A DNA stretch of 42,918 bases, from IMG/VR virus record IMGVR_UViG_3300005264_000043, positions 1 through 42,918 of that record; one strand, given 5' to 3'. Position numbers and translations under genes: made by a program. Shown here piece after piece: positions 23,095 through 31,338 of the stretch (the stretch's first letter is position 1; each line of letters starts with the position of its first letter). A model generated the notes under the pieces. That model worked only from the letters and a program-made list of their open reading frames with translations, was not told the DNA's origin and searched no databases. The DNA is from a virus.

Positions 23095-23292
23095 ATGCCC
23101 AACTATGAATTTAATTGTCCAATGTGTAATTATTCAGATGAATTAAGATTATTAATCACACAACGTAATTGTAAACGATTGTGTCCAAAGTGTTATACTC
23201 CAATGGATAAATTAATAGGCAGTGGCGGAGCCATCATTTTTAAAGGTGATGGTTTTTATTGTAATAGGGATAAAAATAAAGGAGAAAAATGA
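23095..23292 (+). CDS. FmdB-like zinc-ribbon protein
   Basis: 65 residues. MPNYEFNCPMCNYSDEL with CPMC at 8-11 and CPKC at about 32-35, then MDKLIGSGGAIIFKGDGFY. This order (start MPxY, CxxC, CxxC, then a G-x-G-F-Y end) matches the FmdB family of putative regulatory zinc ribbons, common in phages. Role unknown; probably a small nucleic-acid or protein adaptor. It is the first gene after promoter copy 3 and shares an ATGA with the next. Confidence 0.78.
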   Translation: MPNYEFNCPMCNYSDELRLLITQRNCKRLCPKCYTPMDKLIGSGGAIIFKGDGFYCNRDKNKGEK

Positions 23293-23699
23293 TTAGTATA
23301 CTTTTAACATTTTCATTGATATGTATAATATCATTAATTGTTGTTATAGTTGTATATAATAAAATAGTAGGAGAATTATATAAAACTATTCAATTTGGTA
23401 AATATTTAAATGAACATAATGATAAATTCATATTAGAATTACAATCAGAAATAGCAGTATTAAAAGCCAAATATATAGAAAATGTATCCATTTCTGAGGA
23501 AAAAGAAATTTCAAAATTTGTAATTGAAATATGTCAATCTGTTGATAAAAAATTATATTTCATAATTAAATATAAAAAGAATGGTAAGGTATATATGCGT
23601 ACATCTGAAGCATATAAAAATAAACCATTTTTAAGAAAATCAGCAATAGAAATGAGTGAATTGTTAAATTGTGATTTAATAAATAGAGAAGATAAATAA
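23289..23699 (+). CDS. Membrane-anchored protein with coiled-coil segment
   Basis: 136 residues. One N-terminal membrane helix (ILLTFSLICIISLIVVIVVY, 4-23) leads to a helical stretch to about 70 (LELQSEIAVLKAKY) and a small beta-rich C-domain (LYFIIKYKKNGKVYMRTSE). Topology suggests anchoring in the inner membrane with the soluble part in the cytoplasm. No family recognised. Confidence 0.65.
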   Translation: MISILLTFSLICIISLIVVIVVYNKIVGELYKTIQFGKYLNEHNDKFILELQSEIAVLKAKYIENVSISEEKEISKFVIEICQSVDKKLYFIIKYKKNGKVYMRTSEAYKNKPFLRKSAIEMSELLNCDLINREDK

Positions 23700-23718
23700 T
23701 GACCAATAGGAGAACTTA

Positions 23719-23856
23719 ATGAATAATATCTTAATGGAACGAATGTGTAAATTAATGGCCCAAACCTACGCTATACCGTTTGAAGAAGTATGGAGAATAT
23801 TTTCTTCGAATTATTCAATTGACGAAACATTAAGAATTGTTCAAGAGGACTTATGA
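23719..23856 (+). CDS. Very small hypothetical protein
   Basis: 45 residues with a TAGGAGAACTTA ribosome site. Predicted as two helices (NILMERMCKLMAQTYAI and SIDETLRIVQEDL) around an FEEVWRIF segment. No family recognised. It is supported by the ribosome site and tight spacing only. Confidence 0.5.
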   Translation: MNNILMERMCKLMAQTYAIPFEEVWRIFSSNYSIDETLRIVQEDL

Positions 23857-23866
23857 GGTATGAACA

Positions 23867-24031
23867 ATGAAAGTTTTAATAGATGATACAATTTATGAAG
23901 TAATTGACACCTGTGTCTGTTGTAATCCACCAGAAGTGTGTGTTCTACAGACATTTGAATGTGCAGATAAATTAAAAAGACAATTATATTGTTGGACAAC
24001 ACAATATGAGGTAATGGAGAAATTAAAATGA
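23867..24031 (+). CDS. Very small cysteine-rich protein
   Basis: 54 residues. CVCC at 16-19 with further cysteines at PEVCVL, FECAD and YCW could ligate one zinc ion. A GAGGTATGAAC ribosome site precedes the ATG, and the stop shares an ATGA with the next gene. Unknown function. Confidence 0.52.
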   Translation: MKVLIDDTIYEVIDTCVCCNPPEVCVLQTFECADKLKRQLYCWTTQYEVMEKLK

Positions 24032-24129
24032 AAGAATTAATGAAAAATATTTGGTATAGTTTAATGTTGATTTTTATGTTATACGCAAGTTATTTGATTA
24101 TAAAAACAGAGTTACTTTGTTTAACTTAA
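24028..24129 (+). CDS. Very small single-helix membrane peptide
   Basis: 33 residues, mostly one hydrophobic helix (IWYSLMLIFMLYASYLII) between charged ends. Starts in the ATGA with the preceding gene and has a GGAGAAATTAAA site. Function unknown. The 121 bases after it (24130-24250) contain no gene; a TATAAT at 24171 lacks a matching -35. Confidence 0.45.
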   Translation: MKELMKNIWYSLMLIFMLYASYLIIKTELLCLT

Positions 24130-24250
24130 TTTGCCCATAATCGCTCTCTAAGCAACAATTATTTAAAGCATATAATCTATCGTTTTATAAGAAATAATCA
24201 ATATTTACTGTGTGAAATCAACAAATTTAACCAATATTAAAGGAGTTATT

Positions 24251-24415
24251 ATGACAATTGACCAAGCATTAAAAATAGTATCTGATTACGAATTTTATGA
24301 AGATATTACTTGTAGTTGTCACATAGGTAATCTACCATGTGGTAAATGTGAAATGTGTCCACCAAAAGAAGTTTATGAAGAGACATTATTAGTATCTGGT
24401 AATGGTGCAAGATAA
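24251..24415 (+). CDS. Small cysteine-rich protein
   Basis: 54 residues with a dense cluster CSCHIGNLPCGKCEMCPP at about 21-38 that could hold one or two zinc ions. The helix before it is amphipathic (DQALKIVSDYEFY). An AAAGGAGTTATT site fixes the ATG at 24251. No family recognised. Confidence 0.6.
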   Translation: MTIDQALKIVSDYEFYEDITCSCHIGNLPCGKCEMCPPKEVYEETLLVSGNGAR

Positions 24416-24423
24416 AGGATATT

Positions 24424-24891
24424 ATGTATAATCTGACTTATACAATTTATTTAACAAATGGAATAAAACTTTTATCCACAGGATGTAAGTTTGCACAGAT
24501 TCCTAATTTTCCAATATCCCACATAGAATTAAATTTACCAAGTGGTAAAACAATTGTTTTTGAAGGATTTGAAAAATATTTAATTATTCAAACTGATTAT
24601 CATATTGTTCAAGGTGGAAAAGGAAAGGTTTTTGATACATTAAACATTCTTGGTAAACAAGGAGATAATGTATTACAAGTGTCATATCATAAGAAGGGAA
24701 AGGTTTTTCAGTGTAAAAATAAATGGGGATGTGAATGGAAACCATTGATACTTACACCATTACCAAAGATAGGAAAAAAGAAGCAATATAAAATAGAATA
24801 TAATAAACCTCAACCAACAAATAAAGATTTGTGGCATAGCGGATTATGGATGCCGGAAGCAAAGAGTTATTTAAAGGAGAATGTATTATGA
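24424..24891 (+). CDS. Hypothetical beta-rich protein
   Basis: 155 residues, mostly short strands (YTIYLTNGIKLLSTGC, IELNLPSGKTIVFEGF, KYLIIQTDYHIVQGG), ending with a basic stretch (KIGKKKQYKIEYN) and an aromatic SGLWMPEAK. No signal peptide or membrane helix. AAAGGATATT precedes the ATG. No family recognised. Confidence 0.68.
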   Translation: MYNLTYTIYLTNGIKLLSTGCKFAQIPNFPISHIELNLPSGKTIVFEGFEKYLIIQTDYHIVQGGKGKVFDTLNILGKQGDNVLQVSYHKKGKVFQCKNKWGCEWKPLILTPLPKIGKKKQYKIEYNKPQPTNKDLWHSGLWMPEAKSYLKENVL

Positions 24892-25064
24892 TGGAAATTA
24901 AAAAGCGTATTAAAGCCAAAGTTATTCAAAATCATAACCCAAATCGTGATAAGTTTGAAAGATGGCTTGACAAACACAATCATAAATTGGAATTGATTAG
25001 AACAATTGGTAATTTCTTAACTGGATTAGTTGCATTATTAGTAATATTAGGAGTACACATATAA
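24888..25064 (+). CDS. Small C-terminally anchored membrane protein
   Basis: 58 residues. A basic soluble part (KKRIKAKVIQNHNPNRDKF) precedes one C-terminal membrane helix (IGNFLTGLVALLVILGVHI). The ATG overlaps the stop of the previous gene and uses the AAAGGAGAATG site inside it. Function unknown. Confidence 0.58.
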   Translation: MMEIKKRIKAKVIQNHNPNRDKFERWLDKHNHKLELIRTIGNFLTGLVALLVILGVHI

Positions 25065-25074
25065 GGAGATATTA

Positions 25075-25239
25075 ATGATTAAAAGAATATTAAGAATTAT
25101 TATTGGTCTTATATTGAGTCCAGTGTTATTTGTAGTATCTGGATGGGTGTGGTTGAATATATCTAAAAAAGACGAATTGTATTGTTGGGATTATATATGG
25201 TTTACAGTTAGTGGTGATTGGGATAAATTACCAGACTAA
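25075..25239 (+). CDS. Small membrane protein
   Basis: 54 residues: basic start MIKRILR, one membrane helix (IIIGLILSPVLFVVSGWVWL), then a tryptophan-rich tail (YCWDYIWFTVSGDW). It has an AAGGAGATATTA ribosome site. Function unknown. Confidence 0.58.
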   Translation: MIKRILRIIIGLILSPVLFVVSGWVWLNISKKDELYCWDYIWFTVSGDWDKLPD

Positions 25240-25247
25240 GGAATAAA

Positions 25248-25385
25248 ATGAAAATTAATATATTAAACGCATATAAAAAAATTCGACAAACTTGGGGTAT
25301 TAACCCAAAGACAAAGGTTAAACCAAGTAAGAAGAAAAAATCAAGAGCCGAAATAAAACAAGATTTTAGAAAGGAACAAATATAA
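25248..25385 (+). CDS. Very small basic protein
   Basis: 45 residues, about one third lysine or arginine (KVKPSKKKKSRAEIKQ), with no membrane helix. It has an AAGGAATAAA site and ends on a TAATG with the next gene. It could bind nucleic acid, but nothing beyond charge supports this. Confidence 0.5.
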   Translation: MKINILNAYKKIRQTWGINPKTKVKPSKKKKSRAEIKQDFRKEQI

Positions 25386-25495
25386 TGACACCTATTGAGT
25401 TATATTTTGTATATAGATTTATTATTTCAATAATATGTTTTATTGGAAGTATGCTTTTTATATGGATAATGTTTAAAATAAAGAAAGACCTATGA
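25385..25495 (+). CDS. Very small single-helix membrane protein
   Basis: 36 residues, one helix (FIISIICFIGSMLFIWIMF) and a basic end (KIKKDL). Last + strand gene; its stop codon lies within the terminator hairpin. Confidence 0.48.
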   Translation: MTPIELYFVYRFIISIICFIGSMLFIWIMFKIKKDL

Positions 25496-25513
25496 AATTA
25501 ATCATAGGTCTTG
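25484..25513. terminator. Two-way terminator between the converging arms
   Basis: A ten-base perfect stem, AAGACCTATG (25485-25494) with CATAGGTCTT (25503-25512), and an eight-base loop. On the + strand it is followed by GTTTGTT. On the - strand it is followed by CTTTATTTT, a better U-tract. It ends both arms. The bases 25514-25609 contain no gene; only a weak imperfect inverted repeat around 25558-25608 is visible. Confidence 0.8.
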
Positions 25514-25609
25514 TTTGTTGGAACTCTATCATTTCCTAAACCAACATTTAAGAGTTTTTAATTGAATGTGGCTTTGTACACTTACTCTAGAAGAACACAC
25601 CATTCAAAT

Positions 25610-26158
25610 TTAATTATTTATTACTGTATTACTCCTTAATGACACTCTTAGTTTCGCATTAGGAATAATCATATCTTGCCCACCATAAGCCTTCTTTATA
25701 CAAAATGATACATGAAGAATTAACAATGTATCTCTTACCTCATAGAAAAAATTCGTATGTAAATCATCATAACAATTATAATATGTGAATTCATTAGTAG
25801 ATGGGTCTTCATAAATTATTTCACATTTAATCATTGACAATAATAAATCAATGTATTGATTTTCAATATATTCATTTTGGTCAGGATTAGGAATTGTAAA
25901 TACTTCTATATCCCATTGTTTATATAAATAAGTTATTTTTCTTTCATCCGGATTATCAGATTCTTCATCTTTAATAAAAGCATTTACTGGTTCAAATTCA
26001 GTGGATAAATTTCTTGTTTTCTCTAAAAAAGATATAACTTTATTAGCCATTACTCTCTTCATGGAGTTATCTTCGCCAAGAATAGAATAATCATCTATTT
26101 TATATCCGGTCTTTTGAGTAGTAACAAATAATTTTGGAATAGGTTTCATTTGTGCCAT
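25610..26158 (-). CDS. Hypothetical tail-region protein
   Basis: 182 residues, last gene of the - strand arm. Mixed alpha/beta with an acidic segment (DEESDNPDERK) and aromatic strands (FTYYNCYDDLHTNFFYEV). It ends in LRVSLRSNTVINN. It follows a large tail-type gene by a short overlap, so probably a small virion or tail-tip protein. No family recognised. Confidence 0.62.
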   Translation of the reverse strand: MAQMKPIPKLFVTTQKTGYKIDDYSILGEDNSMKRVMANKVISFLEKTRNLSTEFEPVNAFIKDEESDNPDERKITYLYKQWDIEVFTIPNPDQNEYIENQYIDLLLSMIKCEIIYEDPSTNEFTYYNCYDDLHTNFFYEVRDTLLILHVSFCIKKAYGGQDMIIPNAKLRVSLRSNTVINN

Positions 26159-27423
26159 TTATCAATTGTTTTAGTGTTTAATTTTGAATCATAAAAAACT
26201 TTTATCTTTACCATCATGTCTTCACCGCTTGGTATATATGTAGGATTATTACTATCTGAATAAGTGGCTTCAGTATTGGCTTCTGAAAGTAATAACATAT
26301 GACCTTTTATATCATATTTAAAAGAATTGTTATTTGTTGGATTTAAATTATTAATAATTTCTTGTTGATTAGCTGTAATAACAACTTTATTAGATGTAGG
26401 TCTATATGCATTATATGGTGGTCCATCATCAAATGGAGTAATTATTGATTTTTCACCTGGGTACCATTCTTTAAAAATATCATATGTATAATCGTATTTA
26501 TCTTCTGTTGTGGCTCCACCCGGATATCCCCAATCTGCACCATCTGTTGTTAGAAACCAGAAAAAATTTTCTGCAAAATACTGTCTCTCCCAATATTGTG
26601 TTGGATAAGCTGGTGTTGAATCTCTATCGTGGTCATTTGTTGTTCCATTAGGAAATTCTAATGGTATTTCATCATCACCAGATGGTGGATAAAACCAATG
26701 ATTAGGTATAAAATCAACAATCTGTCCGAATTGATACCACATTGTTGTTCCGTTTATTGGGTCATAACCTGGTGTAGATGCTTGTTCAGTTGTCCATTCA
26801 TAGTATGTAATCCATTCAAAACTACGATATACAAAATATTCACCGTCTTCATCACGTTTAACGTCATACCAAGGTTTTAAATCAGATATTGCACGCACTT
26901 TTGTTACATAATCAATTGTTCGATATGCAGATGTTGGGTCAGGCACAACTATTGGTGGGCCCCACCCAGGTCCAACCGTTATAGACGGTTGAAAACGAGG
27001 CAAAAACACACCACTTTTTGAATCAGAACCATTATATTTTGATAATTCAGTGATACCTTGCCATTGATAAACATCTAATAATATTTCTCTTAATGATGTA
27101 AAAATAAATTCACCTACTCCTTTAATGACTTGTTCAGGAATAGTTTTAGCAATTATATTCCATCTAATAAATGGAAGATATGATTCTGGAATTTTTAAAT
27201 CAAATGCAAACTCGTATTTGGCTTTTTCAGGAAGTAATTCTCCTTTAGTAGTAGATGTAGCTTCATTATATTGTTCAAGTTCACAAACTTCCCAATCTGT
27301 TTCATATACAAGTTTAGACTTACTAAAGAATTCATTAGCAGATTTTTCATCAATGTTAAATGGTTTTTTTAATTCAACATTGTGTTTATTTTTTTCTACA
27401 TTATATTTTAATTTGTTGAGCAT
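26146..27423 (-). CDS. Hypothetical tail-tip-region protein
   Basis: 425 residues, rich in proline, tryptophan and tyrosine (TVGPGWGPPIVVPDP, YFVYRSFEWITYYEW, NHWFYPPSGDDE). This composition suits an extracellular beta-structured virion protein. The C-terminal part reads like a beta domain (YIPSGEDMMVKIKVFYD). The ATG at 27423 is preferred to a TTG at 27462; neither has a strong ribosome site. Overlaps the gene before by 23 bases. No family recognised; a tail-tip or receptor-contact role is inference from position. Confidence 0.65.
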   Translation of the reverse strand: MLNKLKYNVEKNKHNVELKKPFNIDEKSANEFFSKSKLVYETDWEVCELEQYNEATSTTKGELLPEKAKYEFAFDLKIPESYLPFIRWNIIAKTIPEQVIKGVGEFIFTSLREILLDVYQWQGITELSKYNGSDSKSGVFLPRFQPSITVGPGWGPPIVVPDPTSAYRTIDYVTKVRAISDLKPWYDVKRDEDGEYFVYRSFEWITYYEWTTEQASTPGYDPINGTTMWYQFGQIVDFIPNHWFYPPSGDDEIPLEFPNGTTNDHDRDSTPAYPTQYWERQYFAENFFWFLTTDGADWGYPGGATTEDKYDYTYDIFKEWYPGEKSIITPFDDGPPYNAYRPTSNKVVITANQQEIINNLNPTNNNSFKYDIKGHMLLLSEANTEATYSDSNNPTYIPSGEDMMVKIKVFYDSKLNTKTIDKWHK

Positions 27424-28090
27424 AATTATCGTTTTTAGGATTATACATGTATAAGTTAGCAACTAAGGATAAATCGTGATTTTCAGGAATAGGATATATA
27501 GCATTATATTCAAGATTAAATCCGTTTTCTGTTTTTATCCATCTATGAAATGTAGAAAAATCAACACTTTGTTCATCTAAGTTTTGACCGCTTTCTAAAT
27601 AAATGAATTTTAAATCATTAACAATTGACCCATCTTCGTTATATAAATATGATAGTAATTTTACACCATCTAATGCCCAATCTGGTAAATTAGGATAATT
27701 TATAATTGTTTTAATAACTGCTATTTTTGTTTGAAATTCCCAAGGTGTTGCACCATCTGTTATATCTTCTGGTGTTAATGCATCTGGTACAGAAAAACCA
27801 TACACAGGGTATTTAAAGGTATATGAATGTAAGCCTGATTCTTCTTCTACATCGATATACGCAGATGCCGGTATAGGTGATGTCGTACCCGTAGCATATG
27901 TTACACCTAAAAAATTATATAAATCATAATATACAGGTGTTGTATCAATAGAGCCTTTATTTAAACGTTTTATATAAGAAGCAGTTGTTTTATTATACGA
28001 CTCTTTTAACAACTTATCTATTCTATCTTGATTACGTTTAACATCATTGAGTAATTTATTTATTTTTTCATGTGCAAACGAATATCCCAT
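27401..28090 (-). CDS. Hypothetical tail-tip-region protein
   Basis: 229 residues. A helical N-terminus (HEKINKLLNDVKRNQDRIDKL shortened here to its leucine-spaced part, about residues 6-35) may form a trimeric coiled coil. The rest is beta-type with FLGVTYATGTTSPIPASAY and HDLSLVANLYMYNP. This stalk-plus-beta layout is common in fibre-type proteins. The ATG overlaps the stop of the previous gene (TAATG). No family recognised. Confidence 0.64.
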   Translation of the reverse strand: MGYSFAHEKINKLLNDVKRNQDRIDKLLKESYNKTTASYIKRLNKGSIDTTPVYYDLYNFLGVTYATGTTSPIPASAYIDVEEESGLHSYTFKYPVYGFSVPDALTPEDITDGATPWEFQTKIAVIKTIINYPNLPDWALDGVKLLSYLYNEDGSIVNDLKFIYLESGQNLDEQSVDFSTFHRWIKTENGFNLEYNAIYPIPENHDLSLVANLYMYNPKNDNYAQQIKI

Positions 28091-29316
28091 TAGTCTATAT
28101 ACCCCCATTTGTTAGGGTCATACTTTTTATTAAAATTACAAAAAGAATGTTCTGGTGTATAATATTCATCTGAATTTTCATCAGGATATAATTTATCTAT
28201 TTCTTCCATTTCTTCATGTGACAATTCATTATTACATTTTAAAGATACTTGCATTGTACTTGTATTAAGTGTTATGGATTTAATAGATACTGGAAAACCA
28301 TTATTGTTATTATAAATATTAGACGATGTAGTATTTGATAAATTAACTCTAGTTAATAATTTAACACCATAATAATAATATCCATTTAACGTTAAATTAA
28401 CTGTAGATGATACTCTAGGTAATACTTCATCATTGATGTTTTTTAATTTTAAATTATCTAATCCAGCACAATCTTTTGCATATTGTGTATAATCATAATA
28501 TTCTGACCAAACATCATATAAACCATCGGCTCTATCTTCATAAATATGATGACAGTGTTTTTTTCCATTCTTTTTTGAAACGATTTTATATGGCGCTTCT
28601 CCAACATAATACCATCCTAAATCATATGTTGTGTCGCCGTATCGTCTTTGTTTGATATATTTAGCATTTGTAATCTCCCATAAATCTGTAGTTAAACTAC
28701 CCAACGATGTACCTATATATTTTAAACCGGATATTGATGCCATAAAATCACCATATGGTCTATCTTCTTGATTTGGTAATTTAAAATATTCAAATGCAGT
28801 AAACCAAAAATATTCCCAATTTTGGTCAGGAGTAAATTTGCCATCTTTTAATTTTTCAGTTAAAGATTTTTGTTCATTTATTTCTAAATATAATTCGCTA
28901 TGACTTTGGCTAGTTCGAGATGTAGATGCGTTCCAAATTCCTGTGCCAAGATTAACTGCTATTCCTTTATAATAACTTGGTTCTTTATAATTAATGGCCC
29001 ATACATCTTGTGATGTAAAATTTTCAAGATTAGCATCTCCTGTTAATTGAGCGTTCGCTTGTAATTGAGCGTTCGCTTGTTGAAAAGAATTATAAATATG
29101 TGCATCACTTATATCACCACTCCATAATCCTTGTCCTCTATAATATAATCCACTTTCATTTGTTAATACAACACGGGTGTCTTCACTTCCTTCAAACATA
29201 TTAGTGTTATTATTATTAGACACACTATCTATTAAACAATCATATAAATGAAAATGTGTGTTTATAGTAGATAAAGGAATAGTTACATTTTGTCTTTTGT
29301 CTTCCGGTTCATCCAT
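28090..29316 (-). CDS. Tail-tip protein, probably the 3' part of a frame-split gene
   Basis: 408 residues, beta-rich and aromatic (YWFTAFEYFKLPNQED, YDLGWYYVGEAPYKI, VNLTLNGYYYYGVKL). A short tandem repeat QANAQL-QANAQL lies near residues 78-90. The frame is open upstream of the ATG to a TAA at 29338 and reads TVEISAV there. That continues naturally the strand pattern of the gene at 29283-30860. I therefore read the two as one tip protein separated by a -1 (or +2) shift. A separate start at 29316 is the alternative; its ribosome site is poor. Confidence 0.65.
   Translation of the reverse strand: MDEPEDKRQNVTIPLSTINTHFHLYDCLIDSVSNNNNTNMFEGSEDTRVVLTNESGLYYRGQGLWSGDISDAHIYNSFQQANAQLQANAQLTGDANLENFTSQDVWAINYKEPSYYKGIAVNLGTGIWNASTSRTSQSHSELYLEINEQKSLTEKLKDGKFTPDQNWEYFWFTAFEYFKLPNQEDRPYGDFMASISGLKYIGTSLGSLTTDLWEITNAKYIKQRRYGDTTYDLGWYYVGEAPYKIVSKKNGKKHCHHIYEDRADGLYDVWSEYYDYTQYAKDCAGLDNLKLKNINDEVLPRVSSTVNLTLNGYYYYGVKLLTRVNLSNTTSSNIYNNNNGFPVSIKSITLNTSTMQVSLKCNNELSHEEMEEIDKLYPDENSDEYYTPEHSFCNFNKKYDPNKWGYID
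29045..29080. repeat. Tandem 18-bp repeat, two copies
   Basis: Two exact adjacent copies of AATTGAGCGTTCGCTTGT (29045-29062 and 29063-29080), in frame with the - strand gene and encoding QANAQL twice. Probably a slippage duplication. Confidence 0.85.
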
Positions 29317-30860
29317 AACAGCCGATATTTCAACTGTTTAACAACAGTATTATTATTTGTTATTGTACATCCGTTGTTCAAGTCATCATGTTTTCTATAT
29401 AATGTAAATGAAGCAACACTATCAGTTCCTTTAGTGTGTGTGATGACTATTGATTTTAAATCTACACCTGTATTAGAAATATCTGTTCCATTAACAATTA
29501 CTTGAATATCACTGTAATCAATTGGATAATTTGATATATCATCATAATCATATTTTATCCATCTTGCATCCATAGACACAGTAGACGATATATCTTTTGA
29601 ATAACGTATATCTAAATTAATAGTTTTTCCTAATGAAGTATTTGCTATGCAAGATACAACAAATGTCATTTGTTTTGACCATCTAACATCTGTATTTAAT
29701 GATTCAATTGTTGCTTCATCAATCATTACAATTTCGCCATTTGTATTATCAGTCGATGCAAATGTTTTTAAATATGTATTTAAAGATTCTCCTATTACAA
29801 AATCTTCTGTTTCACCAGTAGATATAATTGTTTGATTATTTAAATTGGCCTTTGATATTTTAACAATTTTTCCATTATCACATTCAACATAAAAATAATC
29901 ATTTGAAGTATTTAATGAAAAATTAATAGCACTACTTTGTCCAATTATATCATAAACAGTTTTATTGGGATTACCTGGAATAGAAATATCATATTTTATT
30001 ATTTGCGCTGGATTAGTATACGTAACAGAATATAAATAATCACCATCTGAAATAATTTCAGTAGGATAATGAATTGGAGTATATGCAGATATGTTCCATG
30101 AATCAGAAACATTTATTGTATCATTTATGTTTATATTTTGTTTAGTATTAGATATGTTCCATGAATCAGAAACATTTATTGTATCATCAATGTTTGTTAC
30201 AGAGGTATATGCTTCTGTAGGCGGTGTAAAATTAGAAATCCATCTTGCGATACCTTTACTAATTCTTAATTCATCAATCCATCCATGCATAACATATGCT
30301 GAATTTTGTGTCATGGCTCCAACATCAAACGTAACCGTTCTTGTAACAAATGCATTACTATTATTGTACGTTGAACCGACCTGTGTTCCATCAACAAACA
30401 TTCTAAAATCATTTCCTGAACGAGTTATTGCCACATGATACCAAGTGTTAATTGAAAAAGATGGTGATGTTTCAAAATCAAAATTATAACCACTATTATA
30501 ATCAGCAAATCTACTTCCATTTATTCCGGTTTTTAATTGCCAATAAAAATACGAATTTGCATCTGTTGTTCTACCAACAAGAATATTTCTTGCACCTGTA
30601 TCTGTAAATCGAACCCATGCATCTATTGTAAAATCACTGGAACCAAAGGCCCAATCGGTAGAATCTGGTGTAGTTAAATAGTCACCACTTCCATCAAAAA
30701 ATCCTGACGCACTTCCAAATTTCTTTTGTGCTGTATCTATTTGAGCATTGCCTTGAGCAGTCATCGTATGACCACTAGCAGAAGCATCTGTAAATATAAT
30801 AGATTCATCTGCCCCATCACAATGTAGCATTAATTTTGTATAACCATCAATTCCTGACAT
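29283..30860 (-). CDS. LamG-domain tail tip / fibre protein
   Basis: 525 residues. Residues 5-215 are a LamG/concanavalin-like lectin fold (TKLMLHCDGADES, SGFFDGSGDYLTTPDS, FTIDAWVRF, WYHVAITRSGNDFRMFVDG, GWIDELRISKGIARW). A 21-residue repeat DTINVSDSWNIS follows twice at about 225-260. Then comes a beta domain resembling tail-hub proteins (VIVNGTDISNTGVDLKSIVI). The lectin fold suggests binding to host surface sugars. The last codons shift frame against the next gene. An AAAGGATTATTAC site precedes the ATG. Confidence 0.8.
   Translation of the reverse strand: MSGIDGYTKLMLHCDGADESIIFTDASASGHTMTAQGNAQIDTAQKKFGSASGFFDGSGDYLTTPDSTDWAFGSSDFTIDAWVRFTDTGARNILVGRTTDANSYFYWQLKTGINGSRFADYNSGYNFDFETSPSFSINTWYHVAITRSGNDFRMFVDGTQVGSTYNNSNAFVTRTVTFDVGAMTQNSAYVMHGWIDELRISKGIARWISNFTPPTEAYTSVTNIDDTINVSDSWNISNTKQNININDTINVSDSWNISAYTPIHYPTEIISDGDYLYSVTYTNPAQIIKYDISIPGNPNKTVYDIIGQSSAINFSLNTSNDYFYVECDNGKIVKISKANLNNQTIISTGETEDFVIGESLNTYLKTFASTDNTNGEIVMIDEATIESLNTDVRWSKQMTFVVSCIANTSLGKTINLDIRYSKDISSTVSMDARWIKYDYDDISNYPIDYSDIQVIVNGTDISNTGVDLKSIVITHTKGTDSVASFTLYRKHDDLNNGCTITNNNTVVKQLKYRLLWMNRKTKDKM
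30088..30187. repeat. Direct repeat, 37 bp, period 63 bp
   Basis: An identical 37-base block occurs at 30088-30124 and 30151-30187, inside the LamG-protein gene. It starts GATATGTTCCATGAATCAG and encodes the repeated INVSDSWNIS segment. The 63-base spacing is 21 codons, so the frame is kept. Confidence 0.88.
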
Positions 30861-30871
30861 GTAATAATCCT

Positions 30872-31324
30872 TTATGCAATTGTTAAAGTGGCTGTTACAG
30901 TTAATGTTGTTGATGCAGTGATAGCAGTTGCAGTAAATGTGGTTCTTGCTGTCATAGTTGAACCAGATACAACGGCACTATCAAATAATCCGGCTTCCGT
31001 TATATCTTCACTTGTTCCAGAAGCAAATGTAAAATCCTTTGTAAATTGTATTTGATAATTCGCTGGTTTACTAACAATAGCTGTTGCTCTTGTATATTCT
31101 GTTTCTAATGATGTATCGCTTGCTGTAGCAGAAGTTGTACCAGTACCAATAGCTAATGCAATTGGTTTACTTCCAGTTTCATCATACATCCAATCACGAA
31201 TAACATTTTTCCAAGTATTTGTGATTGTATTAGTGACTTTTTGTTTTTCAATTATATTCCCATTATAATCCTTTAGAATAAATTCCCAATTTTCTAAAAG
31301 AGTTACTGTGCCTGCTTGTTTCAT
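30872..31324 (-). CDS. Tail fibre-type structural protein
   Basis: 150 residues. The central AIGTGTTSATASDTSLETE and the later TEAGLFDS are a pattern often seen in phage tail-fibre or tip proteins with a repeated beta fold. The threonine-rich end TASTTLTVTATLTIA fits a trimeric beta structure. An AATGGAGATAATATT site precedes the ATG. Position before the LamG gene supports a tip role; the exact part is unknown. Confidence 0.68.
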   Translation of the reverse strand: MKQAGTVTLLENWEFILKDYNGNIIEKQKVTNTITNTWKNVIRDWMYDETGSKPIALAIGTGTTSATASDTSLETEYTRATAIVSKPANYQIQFTKDFTFASGTSEDITEAGLFDSAVVSGSTMTARTTFTATAITASTTLTVTATLTIA

Positions 31325-31338
31325 AATATTATCTCCAT

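Noticed and set aside
24171-24176. TATAAT in the 121-base gap before 24251
   Set aside because: No -35-like hexamer at 16-18 bases upstream and no extended -10; not enough to call a promoter.
24967-24996. TTGACAAAC inside the gene at 24888
   Set aside because: It matches the -35 of the repeated promoter, but the sequence 18 bases on is AATTGA, not TATACT.
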